In this document: positions 38,490-48,062 of the stretch, in pieces
Layout: each line of letters starts with the position of its first letter
Numbering within the stretch: position 1 is the first letter of the stretch
NCBI GenBank assembly: GCA_030827315.1
Contig: JAURER010000002.1
Coordinates: forward strand, 1 to 64,000
Reading direction: 5' to 3'
Length of the DNA stretch: 64,000 bases
DNA from: Gemmatimonadota bacterium
Lineage (GTDB): Bacteria > Gemmatimonadota > Gemmatimonadetes > Longimicrobiales > Gaopeijiaceae
Made by a program: the position numbers and the translations under genes
Notes under the pieces: generated by a model
Seen by the model: the letters and a program-made list of their open reading frames with translations, nothing else
Database searches by the model: none
Told to the model about the DNA's origin: nothing

Positions 38490-39049
38490 CGCTCACCTCC
38501 CTCGTCCGAGCCCAGCTCGAGGACGAGGATGTCCCGGTTCGTGTAGATGCAGATGTCCCCCGCGATCTCGAGGGCGCTGCGCACGATGGCGGAGGCCGTG
38601 AGCTCGGAGTGGTCCTTGAGCGCGCGCGCTGCCGCGAGGGCGTACGAGCCGCCGGAGCCGATGGCGACGATGTCGTCGTCCGGCTCGATCACGTCCCCGT
38701 TCCCCGACACCAGGAAGAGGTGGTCCGCGTCGGCCACCGCGAGCAGGGCGTCGAGGCGCCGAAGGTACCGGTCCATACGCCAGTCCTTCGCAAGTTCCAC
38801 CACCGCACGGGTCATGTTGCCCGGATAGCGCTCGAGCTTCTCCTCGAGCTTTTCGAAGAGCGTGAAGGCGTCCGCCACCGCGCCGGCGAACCCGGCCAGG
38901 ATCAGACCGTCCTTGAGCTTGCGGACTTTCCGGGCCGAGCCCTTTACGACGGTGTCGCCCATCGTGACCTGCCCATCGCCACCCATGGCGACCCTTCCGT
39001 CCCGGCGGACGGCGAGAACGGTGGTGGCGTGATATTCGGGAAGGGTCAT
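38486..39049 (-). CDS. hslV: ATP-dependent protease subunit HslV
   Basis: Proteasome-like threonine protease. The 187-residue precursor begins MTLPEYHA and continues TTVLAVRR, so processing would expose Thr9 as the nucleophile; the eight-residue propeptide is longer than the single Met of E. coli. [25 protein letters not shown] and [16 protein letters not shown] are family blocks. The ATG at 39049 is chosen because upstream sequence has no similarity. The 70 bases between it and xerC hold no recognised feature. Confidence 0.96.
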   Translation of the reverse strand: MTLPEYHATTVLAVRRDGRVAMGGDGQVTMGDTVVKGSARKVRKLKDGLILAGFAGAVADAFTLFEKLEEKLERYPGNMTRAVVELAKDWRMDRYLRRLDALLAVADADHLFLVSGNGDVIEPDDDIVAIGSGGSYALAAARALKDHSELTASAIVRSALEIAGDICIYTNRDILVLELGSDEGGER

Positions 39050-39119
39050 CGATTCCGGGGTTCGAGATACTGCGGGAACGGAATCTAACGCTTCTGCCGA
39101 TATGGCATACACCCCGGGG

Positions 39120-40040
39120 CTATTCCGAGCGCGGGTGTGCGTCCCGGTACACCCGCAGGAGCCGTTCCTTGCTCGTGTGCGTGTAAATCCGTGTGGTGGA
39201 CAGGGAGACGTGCCCCAGAAGCTCCTTGACCGCCAGAAGGTCCGCACCGGCCTCCATGAGGTGCGTGGCGAAGGTGTGCCGCAGGGCATGCGTCGAAAGG
39301 CCTCGTGCACCGGCGGCGTGCTCGAGGCAGCCGCGGACCGAAGCCTGGATCGAACGGCGGGAGAGGCGTGCGCCCTTCTGGTTCACCAGGAGCGCCCGCT
39401 CGTCCCTCGCAGTGACCTCCCGCCGCCGGTTCGCGTAACGCTCGACGGCAACCAGCGCGGCGTCCGTCACCGGAACGATGCGCTCCCTGCTCCCCTTGCC
39501 CAGCACCCGCACCTGCCGGGCCCGGCGATCGATGGAGTCGATGTCGACGCCGTGCAGCTCGGAAAGTCGGAGGCCGCTCCCGTAAAGGAGTTCGAGAATC
39601 GCGAGCGTCCGGGTGCCTGCGAGCGTGTTCTCCGCCGCCCTCGCCTCGGCGTGCTCGAAGACCGCGGCGATGTCGGACGACGTGAGATGCCCCGGGAGAC
39701 GCCGTTCGAGCTTCGGCGCGCGAACCGTGCGTCCCGGGTTCGACGGGATCCGGTCCTCGAGGTGCAGGAACGAGAAGAAGGCGCGGGCCGAAGCGAGCTT
39801 TCGCGCCGCACTGCGCTTGGCGAGTCCCTTCCGGGCGCACCAGCCGAGGAATGCGCGGATGGCGAGGCGGTCGACGTCCGAGTCTCCCCACCGCCATCCG
39901 GGACGACCGACGTACTCGGTCAGAAAAGCTTCGAGCTCCTCGAGGTCGCGCCGGTAGGCCCGAACGGTATTCGGCGAAAGCTGACGTTCGTCCGAAAGGT
40001 GGCGGACGAACTCCGCGACTTCGGGGCGAAGGTCCGGCAC
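39120..40040 (-). CDS. xerC: Tyrosine recombinase XerC/XerD
   Basis: Resolves chromosome dimers at dif. The 306-residue protein has an N-terminal SAM-like core-binding domain (about 1-95) and the catalytic domain with GSGLRLSEL (first Arg), [11 protein letters not shown] (Lys), [11 protein letters not shown] (His and second Arg), [15 protein letters not shown] (His and nucleophile Tyr). The start is a GTG. Position between trmFO and hslV matches the codV-clpQ-clpY order of Bacillus, which supports XerC. No dif-like site was found in the window. Confidence 0.92.
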   Translation of the reverse strand: MPDLRPEVAEFVRHLSDERQLSPNTVRAYRRDLEELEAFLTEYVGRPGWRWGDSDVDRLAIRAFLGWCARKGLAKRSAARKLASARAFFSFLHLEDRIPSNPGRTVRAPKLERRLPGHLTSSDIAAVFEHAEARAAENTLAGTRTLAILELLYGSGLRLSELHGVDIDSIDRRARQVRVLGKGSRERIVPVTDAALVAVERYANRRREVTARDERALLVNQKGARLSRRSIQASVRGCLEHAAGARGLSTHALRHTFATHLMEAGADLLAVKELLGHVSLSTTRIYTHTSKERLLRVYRDAHPRSE

Positions 40041-40044
40041 GGGA

Positions 40045-41370
40045 TCAGCCGACGACCGACCCCGTGGGGGCAGTTTCCGCGATCCAGCGCGAAAAGTCGC
40101 TTTGGGCGCGCTCCGCGAGTCGGACGCGCTTCTCCGTCTTGTCCTTCACACGGCCCGGCAGCGCATCGATGAGTCCCCAGTTCGAGTTCATGGGCTGGAA
40201 TCGACCAGGCGTGGCCTCCCTGAGGTAGCGGTAGAGTCCGCCGAGCATCGTGGTCGGGGGAGGAACGACCGGCTCGAGTCCCGAGAGCAGACGTGCCAGG
40301 TTGCGCCCCGCGAGGATGCCGCTCGCCGCGGATTCGGTGTACCCCTCCACGCCCGTGAGCTGCCCGGCGAAGATGAGATCCGGACGCTCGGGCAACGACC
40401 CGTGGGGCGTGAGCCGGCCGGGAAAGTTCAGATAGCTGTTCCGGTGGATCGAGCCCCAGCGGAGGAATTCGGCGTCGGCGAGCCCCGGGATCATGGTGAA
40501 CACCCGGCGCTGTTCACCGACCTTCAGCCTCGTCTGGAAGCCGACCATGTTCCACATCTGACCGGCTCGGTCCTCGCGGCGGAGCTGCACGACGGCCCAG
40601 GGGCGGTCGCCGGTGCGCGGGTCCGTGAGCCCGATGGGCTTCATGGGACCGAAACGGAGCGTGTCGACCCCGCGGGACGCCATGACCTCGACGGGCAGGC
40701 ACCCCTCGAAGTACGGCACGGCATCCCAGTCGTGTCCCGCATGCGACTGCCCGCTTCGCAGAGCGTCGACGAACGCCTCGTACTCGTCGCGGCTCATGGG
40801 GCAGTTCAGGTAATCGGCGTCCTCGTCGAACCGGCCTGCCTCGAACACGATCGACTCGTCGAGGCTCTCGCGGTGGACGATCGGCGCGATCGCGTCGAAG
40901 AAGGCCAGCCCGCCATCGCCCAGCGCCCGTTCGATGGACTCGTAGAGAGGGCCCGAGGTCAGGGGCCCGGTCGCGATGATCGCCGGGCCTTCCGGAAGTG
41001 CCGTGCACTCCTCGCGCACGACCTCGACCCGTGGCTCACGCTCCACGGCGCGCGTCATCGCCTCGGCAAAGAGGTGACGGTCCACGGCGAGCGCAGAGCC
41101 GGCGGCGACGCGGGACGCGTCCGCCGATTCCAGCAGAACCGAGCCCATGGTCCGCATTTCACGCTTGAGCTGGCCGTGCGCGTTCTCGGGCGACTCGCTC
41201 TTGAAGGAGTTCGTGCAGACGAGCTCTCCCAGTCGGTCGGACTGGTGCGCCTCCGTGCCGCGCACGGGACGCATCTCGACCAGTCGCACGTCGACGCCGG
41301 CGCGCGCGAGCTGGAGCGATGCCTCGCAGCCGGCGAGCCCACCGCCGACCACCGTCGCGCGCGGAGTCAC
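40045..41370 (-). CDS. trmFO: Folate-dependent tRNA (uracil-54) methyltransferase TrmFO
   Basis: Flavoprotein that makes m5U54 in tRNA with methylenetetrahydrofolate. The 441-residue protein starts with the FAD loop VVGGGLAGCEAS, then has LVCTNSFKSESPENAHGQLKREM with the catalytic Cys, YFEGCLPVEVMASRG with a second conserved Cys, and FAGQLTGVEGYTESAASGILAG. The GTG start overlaps the topA stop. The topA-trmFO-xerC order is shared with many Firmicutes and others. Confidence 0.96.
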   Translation of the reverse strand: MTPRATVVGGGLAGCEASLQLARAGVDVRLVEMRPVRGTEAHQSDRLGELVCTNSFKSESPENAHGQLKREMRTMGSVLLESADASRVAAGSALAVDRHLFAEAMTRAVEREPRVEVVREECTALPEGPAIIATGPLTSGPLYESIERALGDGGLAFFDAIAPIVHRESLDESIVFEAGRFDEDADYLNCPMSRDEYEAFVDALRSGQSHAGHDWDAVPYFEGCLPVEVMASRGVDTLRFGPMKPIGLTDPRTGDRPWAVVQLRREDRAGQMWNMVGFQTRLKVGEQRRVFTMIPGLADAEFLRWGSIHRNSYLNFPGRLTPHGSLPERPDLIFAGQLTGVEGYTESAASGILAGRNLARLLSGLEPVVPPPTTMLGGLYRYLREATPGRFQPMNSNWGLIDALPGRVKDKTEKRVRLAERAQSDFSRWIAETAPTGSVVG

Positions 41371-43931
41371 TCCTTCTTCCGCGCCGCGGCCTTCTTCCTG
41401 GCGCCGGCCTTCTTCGCCCCCGCCTTCTTCGCCCCCGCCTTCTTCGCGGCGCCGGCCTTCTTTCGGGCCGCAGGCCTACCCCGCGTGCGTCCGCCTCCAC
41501 CCTTGGCCGCCTTGTCCGCGAGCAGGGAGAGCGCGGCGGCGAGGTCGACATCCTCGGGCTCGGTACCCTTGGGAAGCGTCGCATTGACCTTCCCGTCCGT
41601 CACGTAGGCTCCGTAGCGACCGGACATCACGGAGATCTCGTCGCCGGTCTCGGGGTGCCTGCCCAGCTCCTTGAGCGGAAGGCGCTTGCCGGCAGCCTTC
41701 GCGTCGAGGAGCTGGACGGCCTGATCGAGCGTGACGGTCCACATGGCGTCGTGGTCCCGGAGACTGGCGAAGGTCTTGGCACGGCGCACGAACGGCCCGA
41801 AGCGGCCGAGCCCGGCGACCACCTCTTCGCCCGACTTCGGGTCGGTGCCCAGAGGGCGAGGAAGCTCCAGGAGCCGGACGGCGTAGGCCAGGTCGACGTC
41901 CGCAGCTTCCTTTCCCTGCGGAAGGCTCACTCGCTTGGGCTTCTTCTCGTCGTCGGCAACATCGAGCTCGACATACGGTCCGTACGGTCCGTACTTGAGG
42001 CGTACCATGCGCCCTTCCCCGGGATGTTCGCCCAGCTCCTCTCCCTCGGGGTTGAACCCGTCGAGCGACCGGGTCGTTGAGCACTCCGGGTACCCCGAAC
42101 AGCCCAGAAACCGGCCGTAGCGGTTCCAGCGAACCAGCATGGGCCGCCCGCACTTGTCGCAGACTTCGCCTTCCGCGGCCAGGATCTCCTTGATGATCTC
42201 GTCGGACTGCTCCTCCCCCGCCTGGATGCGCTGCATGAGGCCCGGGTAGAAATCCGCGAGCAGCTTCCGCCAGTCCACCTCACCGTCTTCGACCCGATCG
42301 AGCTCACTTTCCATGCGACTGGTGAAGTCGACGTCGAAGATGTTCGGCAGGACACGCACCAGGAGCTTGGCCACGACCTCGCCCAGATCGGTCGGATAGA
42401 ATCGACGCTGTTCCAGATCGACGTAGCCCCGATCGACGATGACCGAGATGATGGACGCGTACGTCGAAGGACGCCCGATGCCCAGTTTCTCCAGCTCCTT
42501 GACCAGGCTCGCCTCGGAGAAGCGCGGAGGCGGTTGCGTGAAGTGCTGCTTCGGCTCCAGACCACGCGTCTCGGCGACGACCCCGTCGACGAGCTCGGGC
42601 AGCGGCTCGAGGTCGTCGAGCCGGCGCTTCTCCCCGGCCTCCGTCGCCTCGAGATACAGACGGGTGAACCCGTCGAACTTCACGATCGACCCGGTTGAGC
42701 GGAACAGGTACCCGTGCCCGTCCGCACCGTCGATGTCGAAATCGGCGGTCGTCGTGTCGTAGACCGCCGCCTCCATCTGACTGGCCACGAAGCGCATCCA
42801 GATGAGCTCGTACAGCTTCGCCTGATCGGGCTCAAGATAGCGTGCCGCCTCGGACGGATGGATCGTCACGTCCGTCGGCCGGATCGCCTCGTGGGCGTCC
42901 TGCGCCGCGCGCTGCTGGTTTCCACCGTAGAGCCGCGGAGCACCGGGCACGTAACGGCTGCCGAACTCCTGCTCGATCCACCCGCGCGCCTGGCCCACGG
43001 CCAGCGGCGAGACCCGGGTGGAGTCGGTCCGCATGTAGGTGATCAAACCGATCTGGCCGCGGGCGCCGATCTCCTGGCCCTCGTACAGGCGCTGGGCCGT
43101 CGACATGGTGCGGCGCGCGGAGTAGCGAAGCCCCTTCGCCGCCTCCTGCTGGAGGGTCGACGTCGTGAAGGGTGCCGCCGGATTCTTGCGCCGTTCGCGG
43201 CGCTTGACGTTCGTGACCTCGAACGCGCGGTCGCGTACCGCCTCGACGACGGAGTGCGCGTGGTCCTCGTTGGAGATCGTGAACGACTTTCCGTCGATCT
43301 GATGGAGCCTGGCTTCGAAGGGCTGCTCCTCGTGCACCAGGTGCGCGGTGATCGACCAGTACTCCTCCTGGACGAACGCCCGAATCTCGTCCTCGCGCTC
43401 GCAGATGAGGCGGAGTGCCACCGTCTGGACCCTGCCTGCAGACAGCCCCGGCCGGATCGGCTTCCACAGGAGCGGACTGACCTTGTATCCGACCAGTCGA
43501 TCGAGGATTCGCCGCGCCTGCTGCGCCTCGATCTTCTTCAGGTCGAGGTCACCCGGATCCTCCAGCGCACGCTGAACGGCGCTCTTGGTGATCTCGCGAA
43601 AGGTCACCCGTTGAAACCGGGCCTGATCCTTTTCGTACCCGAGCTGCTCCGCGACGTGGTACGCGATGGCCTCGCCTTCCCGGTCCGGGTCGGTCGCGAG
43701 GATCACCATTTCGGCACCCCTCGCCTTACGCTTGAGATCGTCGATGACCTTCTTCTTGCCACGGATCGTCACGTACCTGGGCTCGAAGCCCTGATCGACG
43801 TCGACGCCGAGTTCCTTCGTCGGCAGGTCACGGACGTGCCCCACCGACGCGGCGACCTCGTAGTCGCTGCCGAGATACTTCCCGATCGTCCGCGCTTTCG
43901 CGGGCGATTCCACGATGACGAGCTTGGTCAT
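41367..43931 (-). CDS. topA: DNA topoisomerase I with a Lys/Ala repeat tail
   Basis: Type IA topoisomerase that relaxes negative supercoils. The 854-residue protein has the TOPRIM domain with TDPDREGEAIA at 80-90, the catalytic Tyr Y299 in TYMRTDSTR, one four-Cys zinc finger (CDKCGRPM through CSGYPEC), then two or three Topo-C repeats. Residues from about 820 are a basic tail of repeated KKAGA units, like eukaryotic H1 tails, which probably adds nonspecific DNA binding. It overlaps aroK upstream and trmFO downstream by four bases each. Confidence 0.97.
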   Translation of the reverse strand: MTKLVIVESPAKARTIGKYLGSDYEVAASVGHVRDLPTKELGVDVDQGFEPRYVTIRGKKKVIDDLKRKARGAEMVILATDPDREGEAIAYHVAEQLGYEKDQARFQRVTFREITKSAVQRALEDPGDLDLKKIEAQQARRILDRLVGYKVSPLLWKPIRPGLSAGRVQTVALRLICEREDEIRAFVQEEYWSITAHLVHEEQPFEARLHQIDGKSFTISNEDHAHSVVEAVRDRAFEVTNVKRRERRKNPAAPFTTSTLQQEAAKGLRYSARRTMSTAQRLYEGQEIGARGQIGLITYMRTDSTRVSPLAVGQARGWIEQEFGSRYVPGAPRLYGGNQQRAAQDAHEAIRPTDVTIHPSEAARYLEPDQAKLYELIWMRFVASQMEAAVYDTTTADFDIDGADGHGYLFRSTGSIVKFDGFTRLYLEATEAGEKRRLDDLEPLPELVDGVVAETRGLEPKQHFTQPPPRFSEASLVKELEKLGIGRPSTYASIISVIVDRGYVDLEQRRFYPTDLGEVVAKLLVRVLPNIFDVDFTSRMESELDRVEDGEVDWRKLLADFYPGLMQRIQAGEEQSDEIIKEILAAEGEVCDKCGRPMLVRWNRYGRFLGCSGYPECSTTRSLDGFNPEGEELGEHPGEGRMVRLKYGPYGPYVELDVADDEKKPKRVSLPQGKEAADVDLAYAVRLLELPRPLGTDPKSGEEVVAGLGRFGPFVRRAKTFASLRDHDAMWTVTLDQAVQLLDAKAAGKRLPLKELGRHPETGDEISVMSGRYGAYVTDGKVNATLPKGTEPEDVDLAAALSLLADKAAKGGGGRTRGRPAARKKAGAAKKAGAKKAGAKKAGARKKAAARKKE

Positions 43932-44473
43932 TCCGTGCTGCTTTCGAGTCCGAGTTCCGCGAGGATCGCCAGGACCCGCGCCGTGACATCATCTACGGAC
44001 GAGGCGTCCGTGTCCACTCTCCGGTCCGCCGCGGCATACGCCAGCCGCCGGACTTCGACGAGCTGACGAGCGGTCTCGAGAGGCCGTTCCACGTCGAGGA
44101 GCGGCCGCCGCCCCGGCTCCTTTGCGGCCCTTCGAAGCGCCTCGTCGGCAGACACGTCGAGCCATATCGAGACCGTTCCCGCCGGGACTTCGGCGAGCCG
44201 GCCGGGCGCCGCCGCCCATCCGCCCCCGGTGGATACGACGACCCGGGAGGCCGTGAGGAGCTTGTCGGCAGCGCGGGCCTCCAGCTCGCGGAACGCTTTC
44301 TCTCCGCGCGCCGAGAAGATCTCTCGAACGGAAGCCCCGGCGGCCTTCTCCACCTCGTCGTCGAGATCGGCGTGGCGCCACCCCAGTTGTCGAGCCACGG
44401 CCGCGCCGACGGTACTCTTGCCCGAGCCCATGAAGCCGACCAAAAGCACCCTCGAGCACACCGGAACCGTCAC
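43928..44473 (-). CDS. aroK: Shikimate kinase
   Basis: Phosphorylates shikimate in aromatic amino acid synthesis. The 181-residue P-loop kinase has GFMGSGKSTVG, the DLDDEVEKAAG shikimate-binding and Mg site, FRELEARA and STGGGW (the substrate glycine triplet). AVARQLGW precedes the Asp motif as usual. The GTG start overlaps aroC by four bases, and aroC-aroK is a natural pathway pair. Confidence 0.95.
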   Translation of the reverse strand: MTVPVCSRVLLVGFMGSGKSTVGAAVARQLGWRHADLDDEVEKAAGASVREIFSARGEKAFRELEARAADKLLTASRVVVSTGGGWAAAPGRLAEVPAGTVSIWLDVSADEALRRAAKEPGRRPLLDVERPLETARQLVEVRRLAYAAADRRVDTDASSVDDVTARVLAILAELGLESSTE

Positions 44474-45675
44474 CGCTCGCCGAAGCCCCGTTCAGCGAGA
44501 TGGGCCACGAACGACTCCAGATTCCGACGGACCTCGACCATCGAATCCCCTCCGAACTTCTCGAGGATCGCGTCGGCCAGCACCAGCGCCACCATCGCCT
44601 CTCCGACGACTCCGGCCGCCGGCACCGCGCAGACGTCGCTCCGCTCCACCGCCGCGTCCCCGGGGCTGCCGTCCCGCAGGTCGACACTGGGCAGGCGGCT
44701 GCGGAGCGTCGAGATCGGCTTCATGGCGCCTCGCACCACGAGGGGCTGACCCGTGGTCACACCGCCCTCGAGCCCTCCGGCACGGTTGGAGGTGCGTCCC
44801 ATGCCTCCGGCCCGGCGCTGCGCGTCATCCCGCACGATGGGGTCATGGACACCGGACCCCCGTCGCCCGGCGCCCTCGAAGCCGATCCCGAGCTCCACGC
44901 CCTTCACCGCCTGGATCGACATCAACGCCCCCGCGAGCCGGCCGTCGAGGCGGCGGTCCCAGGAGACGTAGCTGCCCAGGCCGACCGGCACCCCCGTGGC
45001 CACCACCTCGAAGACGCCTCCCACCGTGTCGCCGCGCTCCGCCGCATCGTCGATCTCCCCCATCATCCGCTCTGCCGCATCACCATCCAGGCACCGTACC
45101 GGGCTCGCGTCCGCTGCCGCGTTCAGGTCGTAGGGGAGCGCCGACGGCTCGGCCGTGACGGATCCGATGGAGACAACGTGGCTTCCTATGGACACGCCGA
45201 GCGCGTCCAGGAGCCTGCGCGCGACCGCACCGCACGCCACGCGTGCCGCGGTCTCCCGGGCACTGGCGCGCTCCAGAACGTCACGCACGTCTCGCCGGTC
45301 GTACTTGAGCGCCCCGACGAGGTCCGCGTGGCCCGGCCTCGGAAGGTAGTGGGGACGAAGCGCCTTGGGGTTCACGTCGGCGTCGGGTGCCTCGTGCGCC
45401 ATCGCGGTGGTCCAGTTCTCCCAGTCGCGGTTGCGGATGAGCATGGAGATCGGGGAGCCGAGCGTCTCGCCGAGACGAACGCCACTCAGCACTTCCACCT
45501 GGTCGGATTCGATCTGCATCCGGCGGCCCCGGCCGTAACCGCCCTGGCGTCGCTTCAGCTGCGGGTCCACGTCGCGCTGGGCGTCGAGCTCGAGGCCGGC
45601 GGGAACGCCCTCGAGCAGCGCAGTCAGCGCCTTCCCGTGGGATTCTCCGGCGGTGTGGAAGGTGAGTCGCGGCAT
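44470..45675 (-). CDS. aroC: Chorismate synthase
   Basis: Converts EPSP to chorismate with reduced FMN. The 401-residue protein begins MPRLTFHTAGESHGKAL, the first family signature, then RRQGGYGRGRRM, RPGHADLVGALKYD, RASARETAARVA and GRTSNRAGGLEGG. The ATG at 45675 is used because 24 residues of upstream open frame lack similarity and cross no ribosome site. It is the first gene of the aroC-to-NtrC run and lies just past the pilus terminator. Confidence 0.96.
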   Translation of the reverse strand: MPRLTFHTAGESHGKALTALLEGVPAGLELDAQRDVDPQLKRRQGGYGRGRRMQIESDQVEVLSGVRLGETLGSPISMLIRNRDWENWTTAMAHEAPDADVNPKALRPHYLPRPGHADLVGALKYDRRDVRDVLERASARETAARVACGAVARRLLDALGVSIGSHVVSIGSVTAEPSALPYDLNAAADASPVRCLDGDAAERMMGEIDDAAERGDTVGGVFEVVATGVPVGLGSYVSWDRRLDGRLAGALMSIQAVKGVELGIGFEGAGRRGSGVHDPIVRDDAQRRAGGMGRTSNRAGGLEGGVTTGQPLVVRGAMKPISTLRSRLPSVDLRDGSPGDAAVERSDVCAVPAAGVVGEAMVALVLADAILEKFGGDSMVEVRRNLESFVAHLAERGFGER

Positions 45676-45747
45676 CGGCTCGCTCTCCGGCTCAGGCAGT
45701 GAACATGGAATCTCCCGCGCCCCGGGGCCCCGACGGCGGGAACGCAA

Positions 45748-45770
45748 AAGCCCGGCTCGCGGCCGGGCTT
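45748..45770 (-). terminator. Terminator of the pilM-pilQ operon
   Basis: On the minus strand a perfect nine-base stem (45762-45770 with 45748-45756) around a five-base loop is followed by TTTT as part of its 3' edge. It lies between the lipoprotein stop at 45838 and the aroC start at 45675. Confidence 0.7.
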
Positions 45771-45837
45771 CCGCCGGTCCAGGGACCGACGCGCGCCTTC
45801 ATTATATAGACTGGTCGCGACGTGCGACCAAGTCTCG

Positions 45838-46284
45838 TCAGTTTATGATCTGTACCTTGACCGAGTCGGTGCCCACGGCGCCGCCGAGGTCCGTCGCCTG
45901 CACCACCACGTAGACGTCACCGACCACCTGCGTCCCCTGGGGCCGCAGCCAATTGTCGACCCGCGCGAAGGGCGCTCCCGCATAGGTCTGGGTCTCGGGC
46001 CCGTACGCGTCGGAGCCGGTCGCCGCGTAGCTGGCACGGTAGGCGACCACAGTCAGTCCGGACGCCGCGGTGACCTCCGCCTGAACGCGAAGCGAGTCGC
46101 CCCGTGCAATCGTGAAGCCGGGCCCGGGCTGCGTCATGTTCACCGTCGGGCCGGGCTGCGCCACCGAGGCCGCCAGCGAGAAGAGGTTCTCGCCCCGGCA
46201 GGCGCTCAGGAGGGCCGCCCCCACGATCACACAGGCAGCCATCGCGGCTCTAGGGCGGCGCGCATTCGGTCTAGGCTGGGTCAT
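45838..46284 (-). CDS. Ig-like lipoprotein encoded after pilQ
   Basis: 148-residue protein with a basic N-tail, a hydrophobic helix and a lipobox LLSAC that puts the lipidated Cys near residue 29. The mature part reads as one bacterial Ig-like domain: PTVNMTQPGPGFTIARGDSLRVQAEVTA in pattern, and a closing VVVQATDLGGAVGTDSVKVQI strand. Ig-like domains of this type mediate surface or protein contacts. It is the last gene of the pil operon, 20 bases after pilQ and before the terminator, so it may be a pilotin-like or secretin-associated factor. That role is inference. Confidence 0.7.
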   Translation of the reverse strand: MTQPRPNARRPRAAMAACVIVGAALLSACRGENLFSLAASVAQPGPTVNMTQPGPGFTIARGDSLRVQAEVTAASGLTVVAYRASYAATGSDAYGPETQTYAGAPFARVDNWLRPQGTQVVGDVYVVVQATDLGGAVGTDSVKVQIIN

Positions 46285-46304
46285 CGTATCGGATCCTTGG
46301 GTCC

Positions 46305-48062
46305 TTACCGGAGCCTGCTCTGAACGATGTGCGGGGTCACGAGGATGATCAGATCGCGCTGGATCTCCTGCTCCCGGCGCGTGCGGAAGATGCCGCCGAT
46401 CAGCGGCAGATCCATGAGAAGGGGAATCCCCGCGACAGCCTCGGTGCGCTCGGTCTGCGTGAGGCCACCGATGACCACAGTTTCGCCGTCCGCGACGAGG
46501 ACACGAGTCTGCGCGCGCTGGGTCCGGAAGATGAAGCCAGCGTCGGAGTCCGCGAGCTCCGCCGCGGACCGCTCGGCGAGCACCTCGAGGAGAATATGGT
46601 TGTCGCCCGTCACGTGAGGGGTCGCCTGGAGCTTAATCCCCGTCTCCTGCTGCTCCACCTGCGCCGTGGGGAACGCCGGCCCGCCGCCGGCCTGGCCGCC
46701 GGCGCCGCCGGCCGCACCCGCACCGAGGTCGATGGTACGGATCGGCGTGATTTCACCCACCAGGATGTCCGCCCGCTGGTTGTCCAGCACCGTCACCTGG
46801 GGTGTCGCCTCGATGTCGCTGAGCTGGACGGACTCGAGCGCGTCGATGAAGCCGATCAGCTGGTGACGGCCAAGAACGAGCGACGTGAGGATCTGGAGCG
46901 TCGGCGCCGTCACGCGAGCGTTCGCATTCCCGAGTGCAGCGACGGAATTTCCGCCCAGCGCGACCACCGCCTCGCCCTGCGGGATTACCTCGGAGGTGCC
47001 GTCGCCGTCGAGATCGGCCTGACCGGAAGTCAGCGTGTTGAACTGGTTTCCGCGGGAATCCTTCAGCTCGTACGTGACGCCCATTTCGTCGAGGTCCGTA
47101 CGGTTGACGAAGATAATCTTGGCCTGGATCGAGACCTGAGGGGTCTCCACGTCCAGCTGCCGGACCAGCATCGTGATGTCGTCGTGAATCCGCTGGATGT
47201 CGGACACGACCAGCGTGTTGGTCGACACACTCACCGTGCTCGTGCCCCGCTCGGTGAGAAGATTTTCGACCGCCTGCTGGGTTTCCTGGGCAGTGGCGTA
47301 CGAGATACGATAGGCCCGGGTGAGGATGGGCTCGATCGCCTCCCGGTCGTTCAGGTCCGCGATGTTGTCCACGCGGATGATGCCGTACTCGTCTTCGGCT
47401 CCGGCCAGGCCCTGGCCCTGCAGAATCGTGCGCAACGCGACATCCCAGGGCTGATCGTTGATGTCGGCCGTGACGAAGCCCGCCACGTTGGACCCCGGAA
47501 CGATCGACTTGCCGGAGAAGGCTGCAAAGGCGAGCAGGACGTCGTTGATGGGAGCCTGTGTCCACGTCACCGAGATCCGACGCGCCTCCTGCGCCACCGC
47601 GGCCGACGGGGACGTCGGTGCGGTCCGCATGACCGTCGCGGGGACGAGCGTGCTCGGATCGAAGGGCGTCGTCACTCCGGACGACCAAGGCTCGAAGTCA
47701 CCCGTCGGGTTTTCCAGGGAGATCCGCAGGCCCCCGGCATCGGGGATGATCGAGTACCCGAGCTGTCGGTCGAGCACGAGCACGAGCCGGACGACCTCTT
47801 CGGCGTACTGACTCGTCCGAATGGAGAGGATCCCGCCGCGGTTCAGGGCGGCGAAATTGTCCTGGGGAAGAGCGTGTTGCGCACCCATGATGTCGACCAC
47901 CAGACGATGGGGACCTTCCATGGAGAAGTCGCGGTAATCGACGTCCCCGTCGATCGAGATGAGGACGCTCGTCTGCGATGCCATCGGCGTGATCGTCACT
48001 TCCGTGACGGATCCACCGAGGGCAAGCAGCGTGCCCGCCCATAGAGCGAACATCGACGTCAT
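46305..48062 (-). CDS. pilQ: Type IV pilus secretin PilQ
   Basis: Outer-membrane channel through which the pilus passes. The 585-residue protein has an N-terminal hydrophobic export segment, one AMIN domain (about 20-115), a secretin/TonB N0 domain (about 165-235), an N1 domain (about 245-320), and the beta-barrel with VLDNQRADILVGEITPI and VPLLMDLPLIGGIF-type motifs (here IPLLMDLPLIGGIFRT). A Gly/Ala-rich loop interrupts the barrel near residue 455. It ends VTPHIVQSRLR. The start overlaps pilP by four bases. Confidence 0.95.
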   Translation of the reverse strand: MTSMFALWAGTLLALGGSVTEVTITPMASQTSVLISIDGDVDYRDFSMEGPHRLVVDIMGAQHALPQDNFAALNRGGILSIRTSQYAEEVVRLVLVLDRQLGYSIIPDAGGLRISLENPTGDFEPWSSGVTTPFDPSTLVPATVMRTAPTSPSAAVAQEARRISVTWTQAPINDVLLAFAAFSGKSIVPGSNVAGFVTADINDQPWDVALRTILQGQGLAGAEDEYGIIRVDNIADLNDREAIEPILTRAYRISYATAQETQQAVENLLTERGTSTVSVSTNTLVVSDIQRIHDDITMLVRQLDVETPQVSIQAKIIFVNRTDLDEMGVTYELKDSRGNQFNTLTSGQADLDGDGTSEVIPQGEAVVALGGNSVAALGNANARVTAPTLQILTSLVLGRHQLIGFIDALESVQLSDIEATPQVTVLDNQRADILVGEITPIRTIDLGAGAAGGAGGQAGGGPAFPTAQVEQQETGIKLQATPHVTGDNHILLEVLAERSAAELADSDAGFIFRTQRAQTRVLVADGETVVIGGLTQTERTEAVAGIPLLMDLPLIGGIFRTRREQEIQRDLIILVTPHIVQSRLR

